Shown in pieces: positions 6,478 through 15,548 of a DNA stretch of 64,000 nucleotides. Position 1 is the first letter of the stretch, and every line of letters begins with the position of its first letter. The stretch comes from Fibrobacter sp. Lineage in GTDB: Bacteria > Fibrobacterota > Fibrobacteria > Fibrobacterales > Fibrobacteraceae. A program made the translations under genes and the position numbers. The DNA is taken from contig JAGCPF010000025.1 in assembly GCA_017642335.1 (NCBI GenBank), positions 1 to 64,000 of the forward strand. Reading direction: 5' to 3'. A model generated the notes under the pieces. The model worked only from the letters and a program-made list of their open reading frames with translations, made no database searches and was not told the DNA's origin.

Positions 6478-8310
6478 CTACTCTTCTTCAGCGGGGCGCT
6501 TCGACAGCTGCTTTCTCCTGATGGGGTCGAGCTCGGTCTTGCGGAGGCGCAGCACTTCCGGCGTAATCTCGATGCATTCGTCTTCGTTGATGAAGGTGAC
6601 GCATTCTTCGAGAGTCAGGCGGCGGTACGGCGTGAGCTGGATGTTGTCGTCGGAACCGGCGGCACGCATGTTGGTGAGGTGCTTGCCCTTCGTGACGTTC
6701 ACGGTGATGTCCACGTCGCGGTTGTGTTCGCCCACGATCATGCCCGGATAAACTTCGGCACCCGGGCCAATGATGAGGTAACCACGATCTTCGAGTTTGG
6801 AGAGAGCGTAGCTGGCAGCTTCGCCCGGTTCCTTAGCGATGAGCACGCCGTTGACACGGGCCGGAATTTCGCCCTTGTACGGCTGGTATTCCTTGAAGAA
6901 GGACTGCGTGACGGCATAACCCTTGGAGAGCGAGAGCAGCTTGGGACGGATGCCGATAAGGCCACGGCTCGGGACGATGAACTCGAGGGAGACGCGGTCG
7001 TTGTCGTCGGTGGTCATGTTGACCATTTCGCCCTTACGCTGCTGGATTTCCTGGATGCAGGCGCCGCTGAATTCGCTCGGCACTTCTACCTTGAAGTCTT
7101 CGACCGGTTCCAGAAGCTTGCCGTTTTCGTCGTTGTGGAAAATCACCTGCGGGCTCCCGATGGTGAATTCGTAAAGTTCGCGCCTCATGTTCTCGACGAG
7201 GATGGTGAGGTGCAGAATGCCACGGCCCGACACCTTGAACGTGGAAGCGCCGTCGACCTTTTCGACCAACAGGGCGGGGTCAGCCATGTGGGCGCGTTCC
7301 AGGCGTTCCTGGAGCTGGTTACCCGTCATGAACTTTCCGCCGTACTTGCCAGCTAGCGGCGAAGTGTTCACCGTGAAGAGCATGGAGATGGTCGGCGGGT
7401 CGATATGAATGCGGGGGAGGTGCTGCGGGTTGTTCGTCGCGCTGATGGTATCGCCGATGTCGAACGTGTCGAGACCGGCAATCAGGACGATGTCGCCCGG
7501 ACCGGCTTCGTCAACCGGCTTCGGGGTAAGGCCTTCGTAGCGGAGAATCTTCTGCGGGCGGATGGTCTTGACGCTTCCGTCGGTGAAGGTCTGCGCGTAA
7601 GTCTGGTTGGGCTTGAACGTTCCCTGCTGGATGCGTCCCACGGCAAGGCGGCCGAGGAACGTGGAGTATTCGAGGGAGGCAATCTGGAGGAGCGGCTCGC
7701 CATTCGGGTCGCCCTTCGGGGCCGGGATGCGCTGGATGATCTTGTCCATGAGGATGCTGAAGTCGCCATCCGGGTCTTCCATCTCGGCGCGGCAGATGCC
7801 CTTGCGACCGCTACCGAACACCTTGTCGAAATCGAGCTGTTCTTCGCTCGCGTCGAGTTCGCAGAACAGGTCGAACACCTTGTCGAGAGCGCCCTGCGGG
7901 TTGCAGCCGTCGCGGTCGATCTTGTTCACCACGACAATCGGGGTGAGCCCAAGTTCCAGGGCCTTCTGGGTCACAAAGCGCGTCTGGGCCATGGGGCCTT
8001 CGAACGCGTCGACAACCAGAAGCACACCGTCAACCGTGCCGAGCACGCGTTCCACCTGGCCACCGAAGTCGGCGTGCCCCGGGGTATCGACGATGTTCAC
8101 GCGATAGCCCTTGTACATGACGCTCGTGTTCTTGGAGAGGATGGTGATGCCGCGTTCGCGTTCAAGGTTGTCGGAGTCCATCACGCGCTCATTGACTTCT
8201 TCACCTTCGTGGAAGGTTCCGCACTGCTTGAGAAGTTGGTCCACCAGGGTCGTTTTACCGTGGTCGACGTGGGCGATGATGGCTACGTTTCTGATTTTTG
8301 TCTGATCCAT
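6478..8310 (-). CDS. typA: Ribosome-associated GTPase TypA/BipA
   Basis: A 610-residue translational GTPase that binds 70S ribosomes and supports large-subunit assembly and stress growth. G-domain motifs are intact: [15 protein letters not shown] (P-loop, about residues 10-24), the switch [19 protein letters not shown], and NKIDRDG. These are followed by the beta-barrel domain II, the EF-G-like domains ([19 protein letters not shown]) and the TypA-specific C-terminal domain ([19 protein letters not shown]). Length is normal for the family. It stands alone on the minus strand, convergent to hisD, with its own upstream gap of about 100 bases. Confidence 0.97.
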   Translation of the reverse strand: MDQTKIRNVAIIAHVDHGKTTLVDQLLKQCGTFHEGEEVNERVMDSDNLERERGITILSKNTSVMYKGYRVNIVDTPGHADFGGQVERVLGTVDGVLLVVDAFEGPMAQTRFVTQKALELGLTPIVVVNKIDRDGCNPQGALDKVFDLFCELDASEEQLDFDKVFGSGRKGICRAEMEDPDGDFSILMDKIIQRIPAPKGDPNGEPLLQIASLEYSTFLGRLAVGRIQQGTFKPNQTYAQTFTDGSVKTIRPQKILRYEGLTPKPVDEAGPGDIVLIAGLDTFDIGDTISATNNPQHLPRIHIDPPTISMLFTVNTSPLAGKYGGKFMTGNQLQERLERAHMADPALLVEKVDGASTFKVSGRGILHLTILVENMRRELYEFTIGSPQVIFHNDENGKLLEPVEDFKVEVPSEFSGACIQEIQQRKGEMVNMTTDDNDRVSLEFIVPSRGLIGIRPKLLSLSKGYAVTQSFFKEYQPYKGEIPARVNGVLIAKEPGEAASYALSKLEDRGYLIIGPGAEVYPGMIVGEHNRDVDITVNVTKGKHLTNMRAAGSDDNIQLTPYRRLTLEECVTFINEDECIEITPEVLRLRKTELDPIRRKQLSKRPAEEE

Positions 8311-8406
8311 ATTGCTCTTCTTGAAAGAAAACGTTCAATTTGGGCGCAATTTAGAAATTTTACGCCAATTTTGCAATATCAAGAAGGGCTGGATTTCTTG
8401 CCTTGG

Positions 8407-9657
8407 CTAGAATCCGAGGCTGATTTGGCCCATATAGATGCGTTCTTCGTCCTGTCCGGTGTAGTAGCCGCGTTCTTCGGCCCATGTGGCGAATTCGAGC
8501 GTGAGCACGTGGAGTATTTCGACTCCGGCGCCGGCACTGGGGTAGCCGCCCTTGAAGCCTGCCGCGATGCGGCCGGAAAGAGCCCTTATCTGGTTGTTCA
8601 GTCCGGGCCAGGCCAGAAGCACCTGCTCCATTTCGAGACCGAAGTTGAAGTGGTGCAAGAACTTGTAGTTGTGGTCGGCATCGAAGGCGTCGGCAAAGTC
8701 GCAGGCGATGTTGAACTTGCGCGCGTAGGCCGTGTTCACGTTGAAGAATCTGGGGCTGTAGTTCACGCCCACCGTGAGGTTCGGCGTTATCTTGTCTCCG
8801 GCCAGTTCCTTGAAGTACACGTCGCGGAGCGAGAGGCCCACGCGAAGCTCGCGGGTTGCCTGCCACAGCGTACCGAAATCCATGCCGATGGAAATCGTTT
8901 CCGTGTTGAAGATGTCGCTGCGGGCTTCGGAGACCCTGTCAATCAGCGTGTCGTTGACGGATCCGTAGTTGCCGATGTCCATGACGATCATTTCGACCTT
9001 CTGGCGCTTGGCTCCCTTGATGCCGACACCGATAGAGAACTCGTTGGTGAAGTCGTAGGCGATACCGCCCTGCATGACGGCGTCCACGTAGAACGTATCG
9101 ACGGTGAGGTAGGGGAGCACAATGCCTGCGTCGATGTAGGGGGCCACGTCTCCGTCAATCCAGATGGCTCCGCCGAGGTTGTGGAACGCGAGTTCCGCAT
9201 CCATCTTGAGCTTCATGGAGATGGCCTTGTGGTCGTAGCTGTTGAGCGTGTGGATGAGCTCGGGGTGCGCGGCGAGCGTATCGAGCAGCAGGTTGGTCTG
9301 AGGTATTCCGGTCTCCTCGGCGGCCTGGCCCACGCGGTTGTACATGGCCTGCAGGTCGCGGGCGTTCTGGTACGTGGTGACGTAGGATTCGAACGGACCG
9401 GCACCGCCGACATTGATTCGCATGTCGAAGTAGTTGCGCGGGTAGTATCCCTGTTCGGGCCGTTTCTCGTAGTTACCCAGGCGGTTGATTTGTGAGAGGC
9501 CCGCGTAGTTGAAGTAGATGGCTTCCTTGTCGTCTACGACGGCGACGTGGGCGTTACCCATGGATTCGGCGCGGATGGAATGGTGCGTAGGGGCTTTTGC
9601 TGCGAAGGCTGCTGTGGTGAGGACTAGAGCGAAGAACAGTACAAACGTTTTTTTCAT
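8407..9657 (-). CDS. PorV/PorQ-like outer membrane beta-barrel protein
   Basis: A 416-residue protein with an N-terminal signal peptide (MKKTFVLFFALVLTTAAFAA, cleavage after AFA). The mature start THHSIRAESMGNAHVAVVDD, then KEAIYFNYAGLSQI, is the conserved opening of FadL-like/PorV-PorQ/TraF-like barrels found in Bacteroidota and Fibrobacterota. The rest is alternating beta-strand sequence ending in QISLGF with a terminal Phe, as in outer membrane proteins. It starts 3 bases after the stop of the lipoprotein gene at 9661-10953, so the two form one operon and may act together at the outer membrane. Substrate or partner is not evident. Confidence 0.72.
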   Translation of the reverse strand: MKKTFVLFFALVLTTAAFAAKAPTHHSIRAESMGNAHVAVVDDKEAIYFNYAGLSQINRLGNYEKRPEQGYYPRNYFDMRINVGGAGPFESYVTTYQNARDLQAMYNRVGQAAEETGIPQTNLLLDTLAAHPELIHTLNSYDHKAISMKLKMDAELAFHNLGGAIWIDGDVAPYIDAGIVLPYLTVDTFYVDAVMQGGIAYDFTNEFSIGVGIKGAKRQKVEMIVMDIGNYGSVNDTLIDRVSEARSDIFNTETISIGMDFGTLWQATRELRVGLSLRDVYFKELAGDKITPNLTVGVNYSPRFFNVNTAYARKFNIACDFADAFDADHNYKFLHHFNFGLEMEQVLLAWPGLNNQIRALSGRIAAGFKGGYPSAGAGVEILHVLTLEFATWAEERGYYTGQDEERIYMGQISLGF

Positions 9658-9660
9658 GGC

Positions 9661-10953
9661 CTAGTTCCTCCCTTGGAACCAGTTGAAGAAGTCAGCCTCG
9701 GTGTAGTTTACCCAACAGCCGCCGATGTTGGTCTTGCGCCATGCCAGGTCGTACCGGATGTTGTTGATGTCGGTATCCGTACGGGCCAGTTCCTTGTTTT
9801 GGATCATGTTGCCGCCTGGACCGGGCACGAAAGCGATTCTCAGGGCGAATTGCAACCGGTGGTCGTTGTTGGCTGCGCGGTCGTCGGGCTCGGCGTAGAT
9901 AAAGTTCCATTCTTCGGGCTCAACCGCTATGCCGTTTCTGTCGATGTCGAGTGTCTCGTAGATGCTCCCTTCGGGAATCTTCAGCGAGGCTACGGCACGT
10001 TGGGTCCAGTGGGTCTTGAATACCAGGACCGTTCCCGGGCGCTGGTCTTCGTCGATTTCCCCGTCGCCGTCGTTGTCGGCGCCGTCCCATATTTCTTCGT
10101 CGACGCATCCGTCGCCGTCGTCGTCAATTCCGTTGCCGACCTTGACGAACACGCTTGCTCGGTCCGCGTTGCTGGTCAGGTTGTCGGACATCTCGATAAT
10201 CTGGTTGGTGATGGAGAGCGCGCCGTCCCTGAATTCGTCGTCCGGGACGGTGTCCGTGCCGGGCAAGAAGCTGCGGAAGATGGAGAAGGTGTTGTCTGGG
10301 TCGGCCTTGAGAGCCTGGGCGCTGGCCGCAAGCGAGTTCACCGTCTCTATCGCCTCGTTCGTTGCGAGGTTCTGGAGTGTGGTCCAGTCGATGGAAATCT
10401 GGTTGGCGGCGGCGTCGAAGCTGAACATGCGCTGGGTATCGGAGGTTGCCTTGCGTATCAGGATGGCGACGTTGCTGAGTTGGAGAATTGTGTAGCTGTT
10501 CGCGATATCTGCAAAGCGGATTGCCTTGTCTGTCCTGTCGGTCGTGTCTCGTTGAATGAACTGGTCGATAATCTTGATGACCGTGTCTATCCCTATGCGG
10601 AATTTTTCCACCTCGAGATCGGTCATCTTCATGAAACCGTTGGTGTTGTTCTCCGTCTTTACGTACTTGAGCATCTCGAACACGTTCAGGCTGTACTGGT
10701 TCAGGACTGCCTTGGCAAGCCCGTACCATGCGCGCGAACTGGTGGAGTCGGAAAGGATTGCCTTGGAGAAGTGATTGGCGGCCTTGGTGTATTCGGACCT
10801 CTGGATGTTGATATATCCCTCGTATATCAGTGCGTCCGTGTCAGTGTCGTCGACGCGTTCTTGGTTTGAGGGGTTAAATATATTACATCCGACAATACAA
10901 GTCGCTACAATGGCGGCAATTATAAAAAAGGGAACAAACTTGGTGCATCTCAT
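9661..10953 (-). CDS. TPR-type lipoprotein with Asp-rich metal-binding repeats
   Basis: A 430-residue predicted lipoprotein: MRCTKFVPFFIIAAIVATC leads to lipobox CIVGCN (the frame is open further upstream, but ATG 10953 puts the signal at the N-terminus; a GAGGAG lies 14 bases before it). Residues about 45-110 look like tetratricopeptide repeats (ALIYEGYINIQRSEYTKAAN, SSRAWYGLAKAVLNQY). Near residue 290 two tandem Asp/Gly-rich loops, GIDDDGDGCVDEEIWDG and ADNDGDGEIDED, resemble the calcium- or metal-binding repeats of thrombospondin type-3/MopE-like proteins. The C-terminus has no recognised domain. It is first in an operon with the outer membrane barrel downstream, suggesting a periplasmic or surface accessory to that barrel. 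Confidence 0.7.
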   Translation of the reverse strand: MRCTKFVPFFIIAAIVATCIVGCNIFNPSNQERVDDTDTDALIYEGYINIQRSEYTKAANHFSKAILSDSTSSRAWYGLAKAVLNQYSLNVFEMLKYVKTENNTNGFMKMTDLEVEKFRIGIDTVIKIIDQFIQRDTTDRTDKAIRFADIANSYTILQLSNVAILIRKATSDTQRMFSFDAAANQISIDWTTLQNLATNEAIETVNSLAASAQALKADPDNTFSIFRSFLPGTDTVPDDEFRDGALSITNQIIEMSDNLTSNADRASVFVKVGNGIDDDGDGCVDEEIWDGADNDGDGEIDEDQRPGTVLVFKTHWTQRAVASLKIPEGSIYETLDIDRNGIAVEPEEWNFIYAEPDDRAANNDHRLQFALRIAFVPGPGGNMIQNKELARTDTDINNIRYDLAWRKTNIGGCWVNYTEADFFNWFQGRN

Positions 10954-11098
10954 AACTGGTTTCGACACTCCTCTTTCCATTAAAGATAACATTTTAATTC
11001 TAAAATGTTCGTTTTTTATTACAAGCACCCATTTTTTTTTATTAAAACGGGAAATGTGGGTAGTTTTGGCTCTTTCATAAAAATATATTTGGTCAAAG

Positions 11099-11851
11099 AT
11101 GGACATGTATCGCGATTATTTCCCCACCAAGGCCTATCGGCATGCCGAGATGCGCCTTTCCGCACTGTTGCTTGCTGAAAGGGACCGCCTCGACGCATTG
11201 GCTGTGCGGCTGGGTCGTGAAAGCGCCATCGGACCGGACAACTTGTCCGATGAACTGCCCGGAATAATCGCCTTTACCAAGGCTTTCCACGAAACCTTCG
11301 CCCGCTATCTCGCCGCCGTCCTGCCCCAGCAGCCCCGTCCTATCCAGTGTAGGGCAGCCTGTGGCAATTGCTGCCACCATTACCCGATGTCCGTCTCCCC
11401 GTTCGAACTTATATATATATATGGGGAACTCCGCCGCCACGACAACCTGGTCTCCGTGATGGAGGCTTGCCAGATGCGCTCGTCGCTTTTCGAGAAGATT
11501 TTCAACAAGTTCCGCGAGACATGCCCCTCCGACGACGAGTCCGAAGACCAGGCGTTGCACGGATACTTCTCCGAGTGGGTCCCGTGTCCCTTCTCGGACC
11601 ACAAGGGCGACTGCCTCATCTATCCGGTGAGGCCCGTTTCCTGCCGTATGTACTTCAGCGAGACCGACCCCAAGTTCTGTACTCCCGAGTTCCTCAAGAC
11701 CGACAAGAACGACAGCTACATCGTTTACCTGCCCGACAATATCGAGGACGCCATCTACGGCATATCCGAGCATTATTCCCCGCTCATGCTGCCGGAGTCC
11801 TTTTTCGGCGGGCTTTTGGCGATGAACGCCTTCGAGGGGGTGATGCGCTGA
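11099..11851 (+). CDS. YkgJ-family cysteine-cluster protein
   Basis: A 250-residue cytoplasmic protein with the CxxxCxxCC-type metal site of the YkgJ/UPF0153 family: CRAACGNCCHHYPMSVSPFE at about residues 84-103, later CPFSDHKGDCLIYPVRPVSC with a further Cys at DPKFC. These cysteines probably hold zinc or an iron-sulfur cluster; no enzyme activity is established for the family. The start ATG 11099 is followed by a second ATG two codons on. The stop overlaps the start of the next gene by one base (TGATG), so the two are translationally coupled and probably work together. It is divergent from the lipoprotein gene at 10953. Confidence 0.82.
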   Translation: MDMYRDYFPTKAYRHAEMRLSALLLAERDRLDALAVRLGRESAIGPDNLSDELPGIIAFTKAFHETFARYLAAVLPQQPRPIQCRAACGNCCHHYPMSVSPFELIYIYGELRRHDNLVSVMEACQMRSSLFEKIFNKFRETCPSDDESEDQALHGYFSEWVPCPFSDHKGDCLIYPVRPVSCRMYFSETDPKFCTPEFLKTDKNDSYIVYLPDNIEDAIYGISEHYSPLMLPESFFGGLLAMNAFEGVMR

Positions 11852-12648
11852 TGGGCCTGTTCGATTTCCAGATGGACCTTTTCGGTGCGCCAAAGGCCGA
11901 TTCGGAGGCCGCGCGCGATTCCGGCATTTCTCCGAACTGCTCGGCCAACGGGCTCGTTCGTTTCCACTACAGCCCGCTTTTGAAGAAGAGCATCCGCTGC
12001 AAGGGCGTGTTCCTTTTCGGGCACCCGGAGGTTGTTCTCCCCGAATACATGAAGTCCGCGGATTTCGCACCGGCGCGCGAGCTGGCTGCGGAATGGGCCG
12101 AGCATGCCGTCCGCCGCAAGACGGCGAAGAACAAGGCCATCACGAAGGATCTTGTGACTCGGTTCTGGGCAGTGGTGGACCAGGTCCTGGTCGACCGCGG
12201 CGAAAAGCCTGTCGAAAGCAAGGGCCGTATTCCCCCGATTTGTCCGCTGGGCAATTACCACAACCTTTCGCAGGTCTTGGCCGCCATCAACGAGACATAT
12301 TTTGACGGGACGCTGTCGTGCCGCATTACCTGGAGCAACCGCGTCGGCGGGCTCAGCTTCCATTCTGTCCGCAAAGACCCGATTACGGGGGAAGATTTCC
12401 ATCTGATAAGTATCAGTCGGGGTTACGACGCCAAGAACTGCCCGTTCTATGCGGTGGCCGGGGTTGTCTACCACGAGTGTCTGCACATTGTCGTCCCCGT
12501 CGAGACGCGCGGGGGGCGCCGGATTGTGCATGGCCGCGAGTTCCGCCAGCGTGAACGGCACTACATCTATTACGACGAGTGGATCAAGTGGCACAAGGAA
12601 GTGCTCCCGAGCAACATTCGCGCCATGCGCCGCGGAAAACCCCTGTAA
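11851..12648 (+). CDS. SprT/M48-like zinc metallopeptidase-type protein
   Basis: A 265-residue protein. The C-terminal half carries a zincin motif, VYHECLHIVV (HExxH, about residues 207-216), with a further histidine in the following VHGREF segment as candidate third ligand. Before it come a family-like LSQVLAAINETYFDGTL helix and an ISISRGYD strand, as in SprT/WLM-type proteases. The N-terminal 120 residues (MGLFDFQMDLFG onward) match nothing I recognise. ATG 11851 shares a base with the stop of the cysteine-cluster gene. A weak inverted repeat (12660-12682) lies in the short convergent gap after it. Protease activity is inferred from the motif only. Confidence 0.7.
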   Translation: MGLFDFQMDLFGAPKADSEAARDSGISPNCSANGLVRFHYSPLLKKSIRCKGVFLFGHPEVVLPEYMKSADFAPARELAAEWAEHAVRRKTAKNKAITKDLVTRFWAVVDQVLVDRGEKPVESKGRIPPICPLGNYHNLSQVLAAINETYFDGTLSCRITWSNRVGGLSFHSVRKDPITGEDFHLISISRGYDAKNCPFYAVAGVVYHECLHIVVPVETRGGRRIVHGREFRQRERHYIYYDEWIKWHKEVLPSNIRAMRRGKPL

Positions 12649-12688
12649 AAATTATGATTCCATTTTTTGAAGAAGAAAATGGGGTATA

Positions 12689-15277
12689 CTATTTTACATT
12701 GGTTCTTAGCACCTGGCTGCCCACTTGAACTAGGTAATTGCCGGCATGGTGCATTTCGAGCGCAACGTTTCCGGTGACATCTACCAGCCCGCTGGCAATA
12801 GCCCGGCCCTGCATGTCGAATACGTTTACCTTTGCTCCCGTCTGGGCGCCATAGACTTGCAGTGTGCGACCTGCGGCTCTGACGCCGAACGTAGGTACCT
12901 TGGAATTCGCTTGAATCGAATACCTTGAAATGTCGTTCGACCAAATGGTAGCATAGCTTGTGTTTACGCAACTGTTCAGGAAATTTGGGAAGGAGCCCTT
13001 ATCATCCGGATGCCAGAAAAATTCTTCCCATACAGATTGACTGTAATTATCGTTGATGAATAATCCCGAAACACTATGGTTGTTGGCATAATAAACCAAA
13101 GTATTGCCATTAAGCAGTACACCAATGGGCTGCCACAGTACAATTCCGTCCACCCAATTGCTGTCGGCATCCACGAGGGCCTCGTTGACGACAATGTCGT
13201 TTGTTTGCCAGGCACAGGGGCGGGTTTCTGTAAGTTTGGCGCTGTCAAGTTTGTTGCTCGTGTACAGTGCAAACCAATACAGTTCTTCGCGATTTGAGAT
13301 GAGGTAGCAGCCGTTTTCGTTTGTGGCGGGCTTCTTGGGTTCGGGGTACCAGTGCGCATAAAGGTCGAAATCGTGGCTGAAGTAGGACGTTTGCGGGAAA
13401 TCCTTTATCTCGCTGGCATAGGTAAGTTTCTCAAACCAGCCTACAAAAACGAATCCTTTACGAGTCGGTTCTTTTAATGTGGTGATAGTGTCGAAATTAA
13501 ATGTTGTCGGATTGTCGGGGTTGTTCACGCCGCCGTTCAGGTGGTAGGTGATTTTATAGTTGTTCGTTATCCACTTTGCATAAAGCGTAATATCGTCGTG
13601 GCTGTCCGGCGTTAGTTCCTTCACCGGCGTTTTGAACGTGGAATCAGCGTACCAGCCGCCAAAAGTGTAGCCTGCTTTTTCTATTTCCTTTAGTTTATAG
13701 GCCGCAGAATCCGATGACCAGCGTGAGGGATTGATTCCGGTTTTTGTGCCTCCATTGGCTATATAGGTCAGGAAGTATTCGCTTTCCCACCTGGCGTAAA
13801 GGGTGTAGTACTTTTTTGTCCCGGCCTTGATGGTGTCGATCCTTTCTTTATACAGACTGTCGACGAACCATCCTTCAAAGGTGTCGCCCTCCTTTGTGGG
13901 ACTTGCCAAGATAATGGTGGTGTCGCTTGTGTAGTACTTGGGATTTTGGTCGCTGTTCTTGCCTCCGTTCAGTCTATAGTCAAGATAATACTTCAGGTTG
14001 GAACTTAAAACCGGGTACGGATCCGTGCCTATGTCCTGTTCCCATGCGGCGCCGTAGGTGCCCTCCTGCAATTTGCCTAGAATGGTCCCGTCCTTGAATT
14101 CGCTTTCCGTAGCTTTTAAACCACCGTATTTGGCAGTCGCGTTGCTGGCATAGTATGCGTTCTTGATTTCAACATGGTGGTCGGAACTGTCATAGTAACA
14201 CCTTGGAAGATAGTGTAAGCCGAAAATAGCGTCGCCGCTGTCAGAAACGGTTCCGGCGTTGAATGCGTTCTCGAGAATAAAATCCTGCGCCAGCCCGACA
14301 ATGCCTCCGGTTCCGGCCCATTCGCTGGAACCACCTGTAACGCGGCCCGCATTGTACGCGTTGATAATCCTTGCCTCGTTACTCGGGGCCATTGTCGGCC
14401 ATTCGGGCTTTGTCAGTGCACGGCTTCCCATTTCGGCAGGTCTGTCGAGGCATGACCAGTCTTGTTTGCTTATGATTCCACCGGCAATGCCGCCGGCGCT
14501 GGTACCGGAAACAACTGTGGCCTCGCTAAAAACATTGATAAGAAGCGCCGACTGGTCTATATATCCGGCGATACCTCCCGTATAAAGACTTCCCTCGAAA
14601 TAGGAATCTTTAATGCCCAGGTTTCTTACAACGGGGGGCTTGCCGGCTCCACTATAGAGCTTAGAGAAAAAGCCTGCGTTTCCTGCAATTTTGGTATAAA
14701 GCCCCGAAATGGTGTGGCCGTTGCCCTCAAATATCCCGCCAAATTCAAATGGCATCCAGAACATGATGTCTTTGCGGGTGGAGTCCGGGTTTCCGTCCGC
14801 ATCCAGTAGATTTTCGTTGACCACGATATCGTTCTGGAGTTCTATGCATGCAAAAGCGGAAAGTTCGGGGATGGCGTAAAGTTCTTCCTTGGTGGTAATT
14901 TGGTAACAGCTGTCGACACTTAACAGGGGTTCCTTGACTTCTGGACCCCAAAGCGCTACTAATGGGTATTCAAGTTTTCTGCATTTGGATATGACTTTTT
15001 TGGGGGTATTGGAAATGCCGTAAGAAGTTTCTTCAAACCAACCCAGAAATCTGGAACCCTCACGAGTCGGCTCGAGGAGTGAAATCCTGCATATATCAGA
15101 TATTTCGGATGAGAAATAGTTGCTACTCGTGTCCTGTATGAATACGTAGCTATCCGGGTTCGCAGGGTTGTTTACACCTCCGTTCAGGTGATAGGTGATG
15201 GCAATAGTGTCGCCTACTGCGGCGAAGCCGTAGCCACCCAAAAACAACAGTAATAAAACGGAAAACAAATACCTCAT
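12689..15277 (-). CDS. Secreted InlB-repeat/GLUG-containing protein with C-terminal sorting domain
   Basis: An 862-residue exported protein. Signal peptide MRYLFSVLLLLFLGGYGFAA is followed by about five InlB B-type (Listeria-Bacteroides) repeats, each built on the pattern Y.LNGG.N..NP....D...L..PT..G..F.GWF, in two blocks separated by a central region (about residues 140-370) with GLUG-like sequence (VRNLGIKDSYFEGSLYTGGIAGYI). The last 75 residues, including GVRAAGRTLQVYGAQ, VNVFDMQGRAIASG and AGNYLVQVG, resemble type IX secretion C-terminal signals. The likely role is cell-surface attachment or display; the ligand is unknown. ATG 15277 was preferred over the open upstream codons because it starts the signal peptide. 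Confidence 0.75.
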   Translation of the reverse strand: MRYLFSVLLLLFLGGYGFAAVGDTIAITYHLNGGVNNPANPDSYVFIQDTSSNYFSSEISDICRISLLEPTREGSRFLGWFEETSYGISNTPKKVISKCRKLEYPLVALWGPEVKEPLLSVDSCYQITTKEELYAIPELSAFACIELQNDIVVNENLLDADGNPDSTRKDIMFWMPFEFGGIFEGNGHTISGLYTKIAGNAGFFSKLYSGAGKPPVVRNLGIKDSYFEGSLYTGGIAGYIDQSALLINVFSEATVVSGTSAGGIAGGIISKQDWSCLDRPAEMGSRALTKPEWPTMAPSNEARIINAYNAGRVTGGSSEWAGTGGIVGLAQDFILENAFNAGTVSDSGDAIFGLHYLPRCYYDSSDHHVEIKNAYYASNATAKYGGLKATESEFKDGTILGKLQEGTYGAAWEQDIGTDPYPVLSSNLKYYLDYRLNGGKNSDQNPKYYTSDTTIILASPTKEGDTFEGWFVDSLYKERIDTIKAGTKKYYTLYARWESEYFLTYIANGGTKTGINPSRWSSDSAAYKLKEIEKAGYTFGGWYADSTFKTPVKELTPDSHDDITLYAKWITNNYKITYHLNGGVNNPDNPTTFNFDTITTLKEPTRKGFVFVGWFEKLTYASEIKDFPQTSYFSHDFDLYAHWYPEPKKPATNENGCYLISNREELYWFALYTSNKLDSAKLTETRPCAWQTNDIVVNEALVDADSNWVDGIVLWQPIGVLLNGNTLVYYANNHSVSGLFINDNYSQSVWEEFFWHPDDKGSFPNFLNSCVNTSYATIWSNDISRYSIQANSKVPTFGVRAAGRTLQVYGAQTGAKVNVFDMQGRAIASGLVDVTGNVALEMHHAGNYLVQVGSQVLRTNVK

Positions 15278-15548
15278 ATCCTTAATATAAACTTCAAAAA
15301 GCTTTTTTACCACAAACTTCTGTAGGAAGACTTCCAAAAAACGAAAAATGTAAAGTTAGGCGAAAAAGTAAAATCAAAAAATTATCGCCGCCCAATAATC
15401 CTTTGGTAAAAAAACTTTTCGTACAACTTGGAATAATGCCTTTTTGTGTATTGACATTTTTTTGCAAATAATTAAAAAACATATTTCTTTTGGGATTTTT
15501 TGTGATAGATTATTTCTAGGCTTTTTTCCTATATAAAATGAGGTCTCC

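Noticed and set aside
7405..9495. A 696-codon plus-strand frame across typA and the PorV-like gene
   Set aside because: Opposite to two genes with clear family motifs; shadow of GC-rich third positions.
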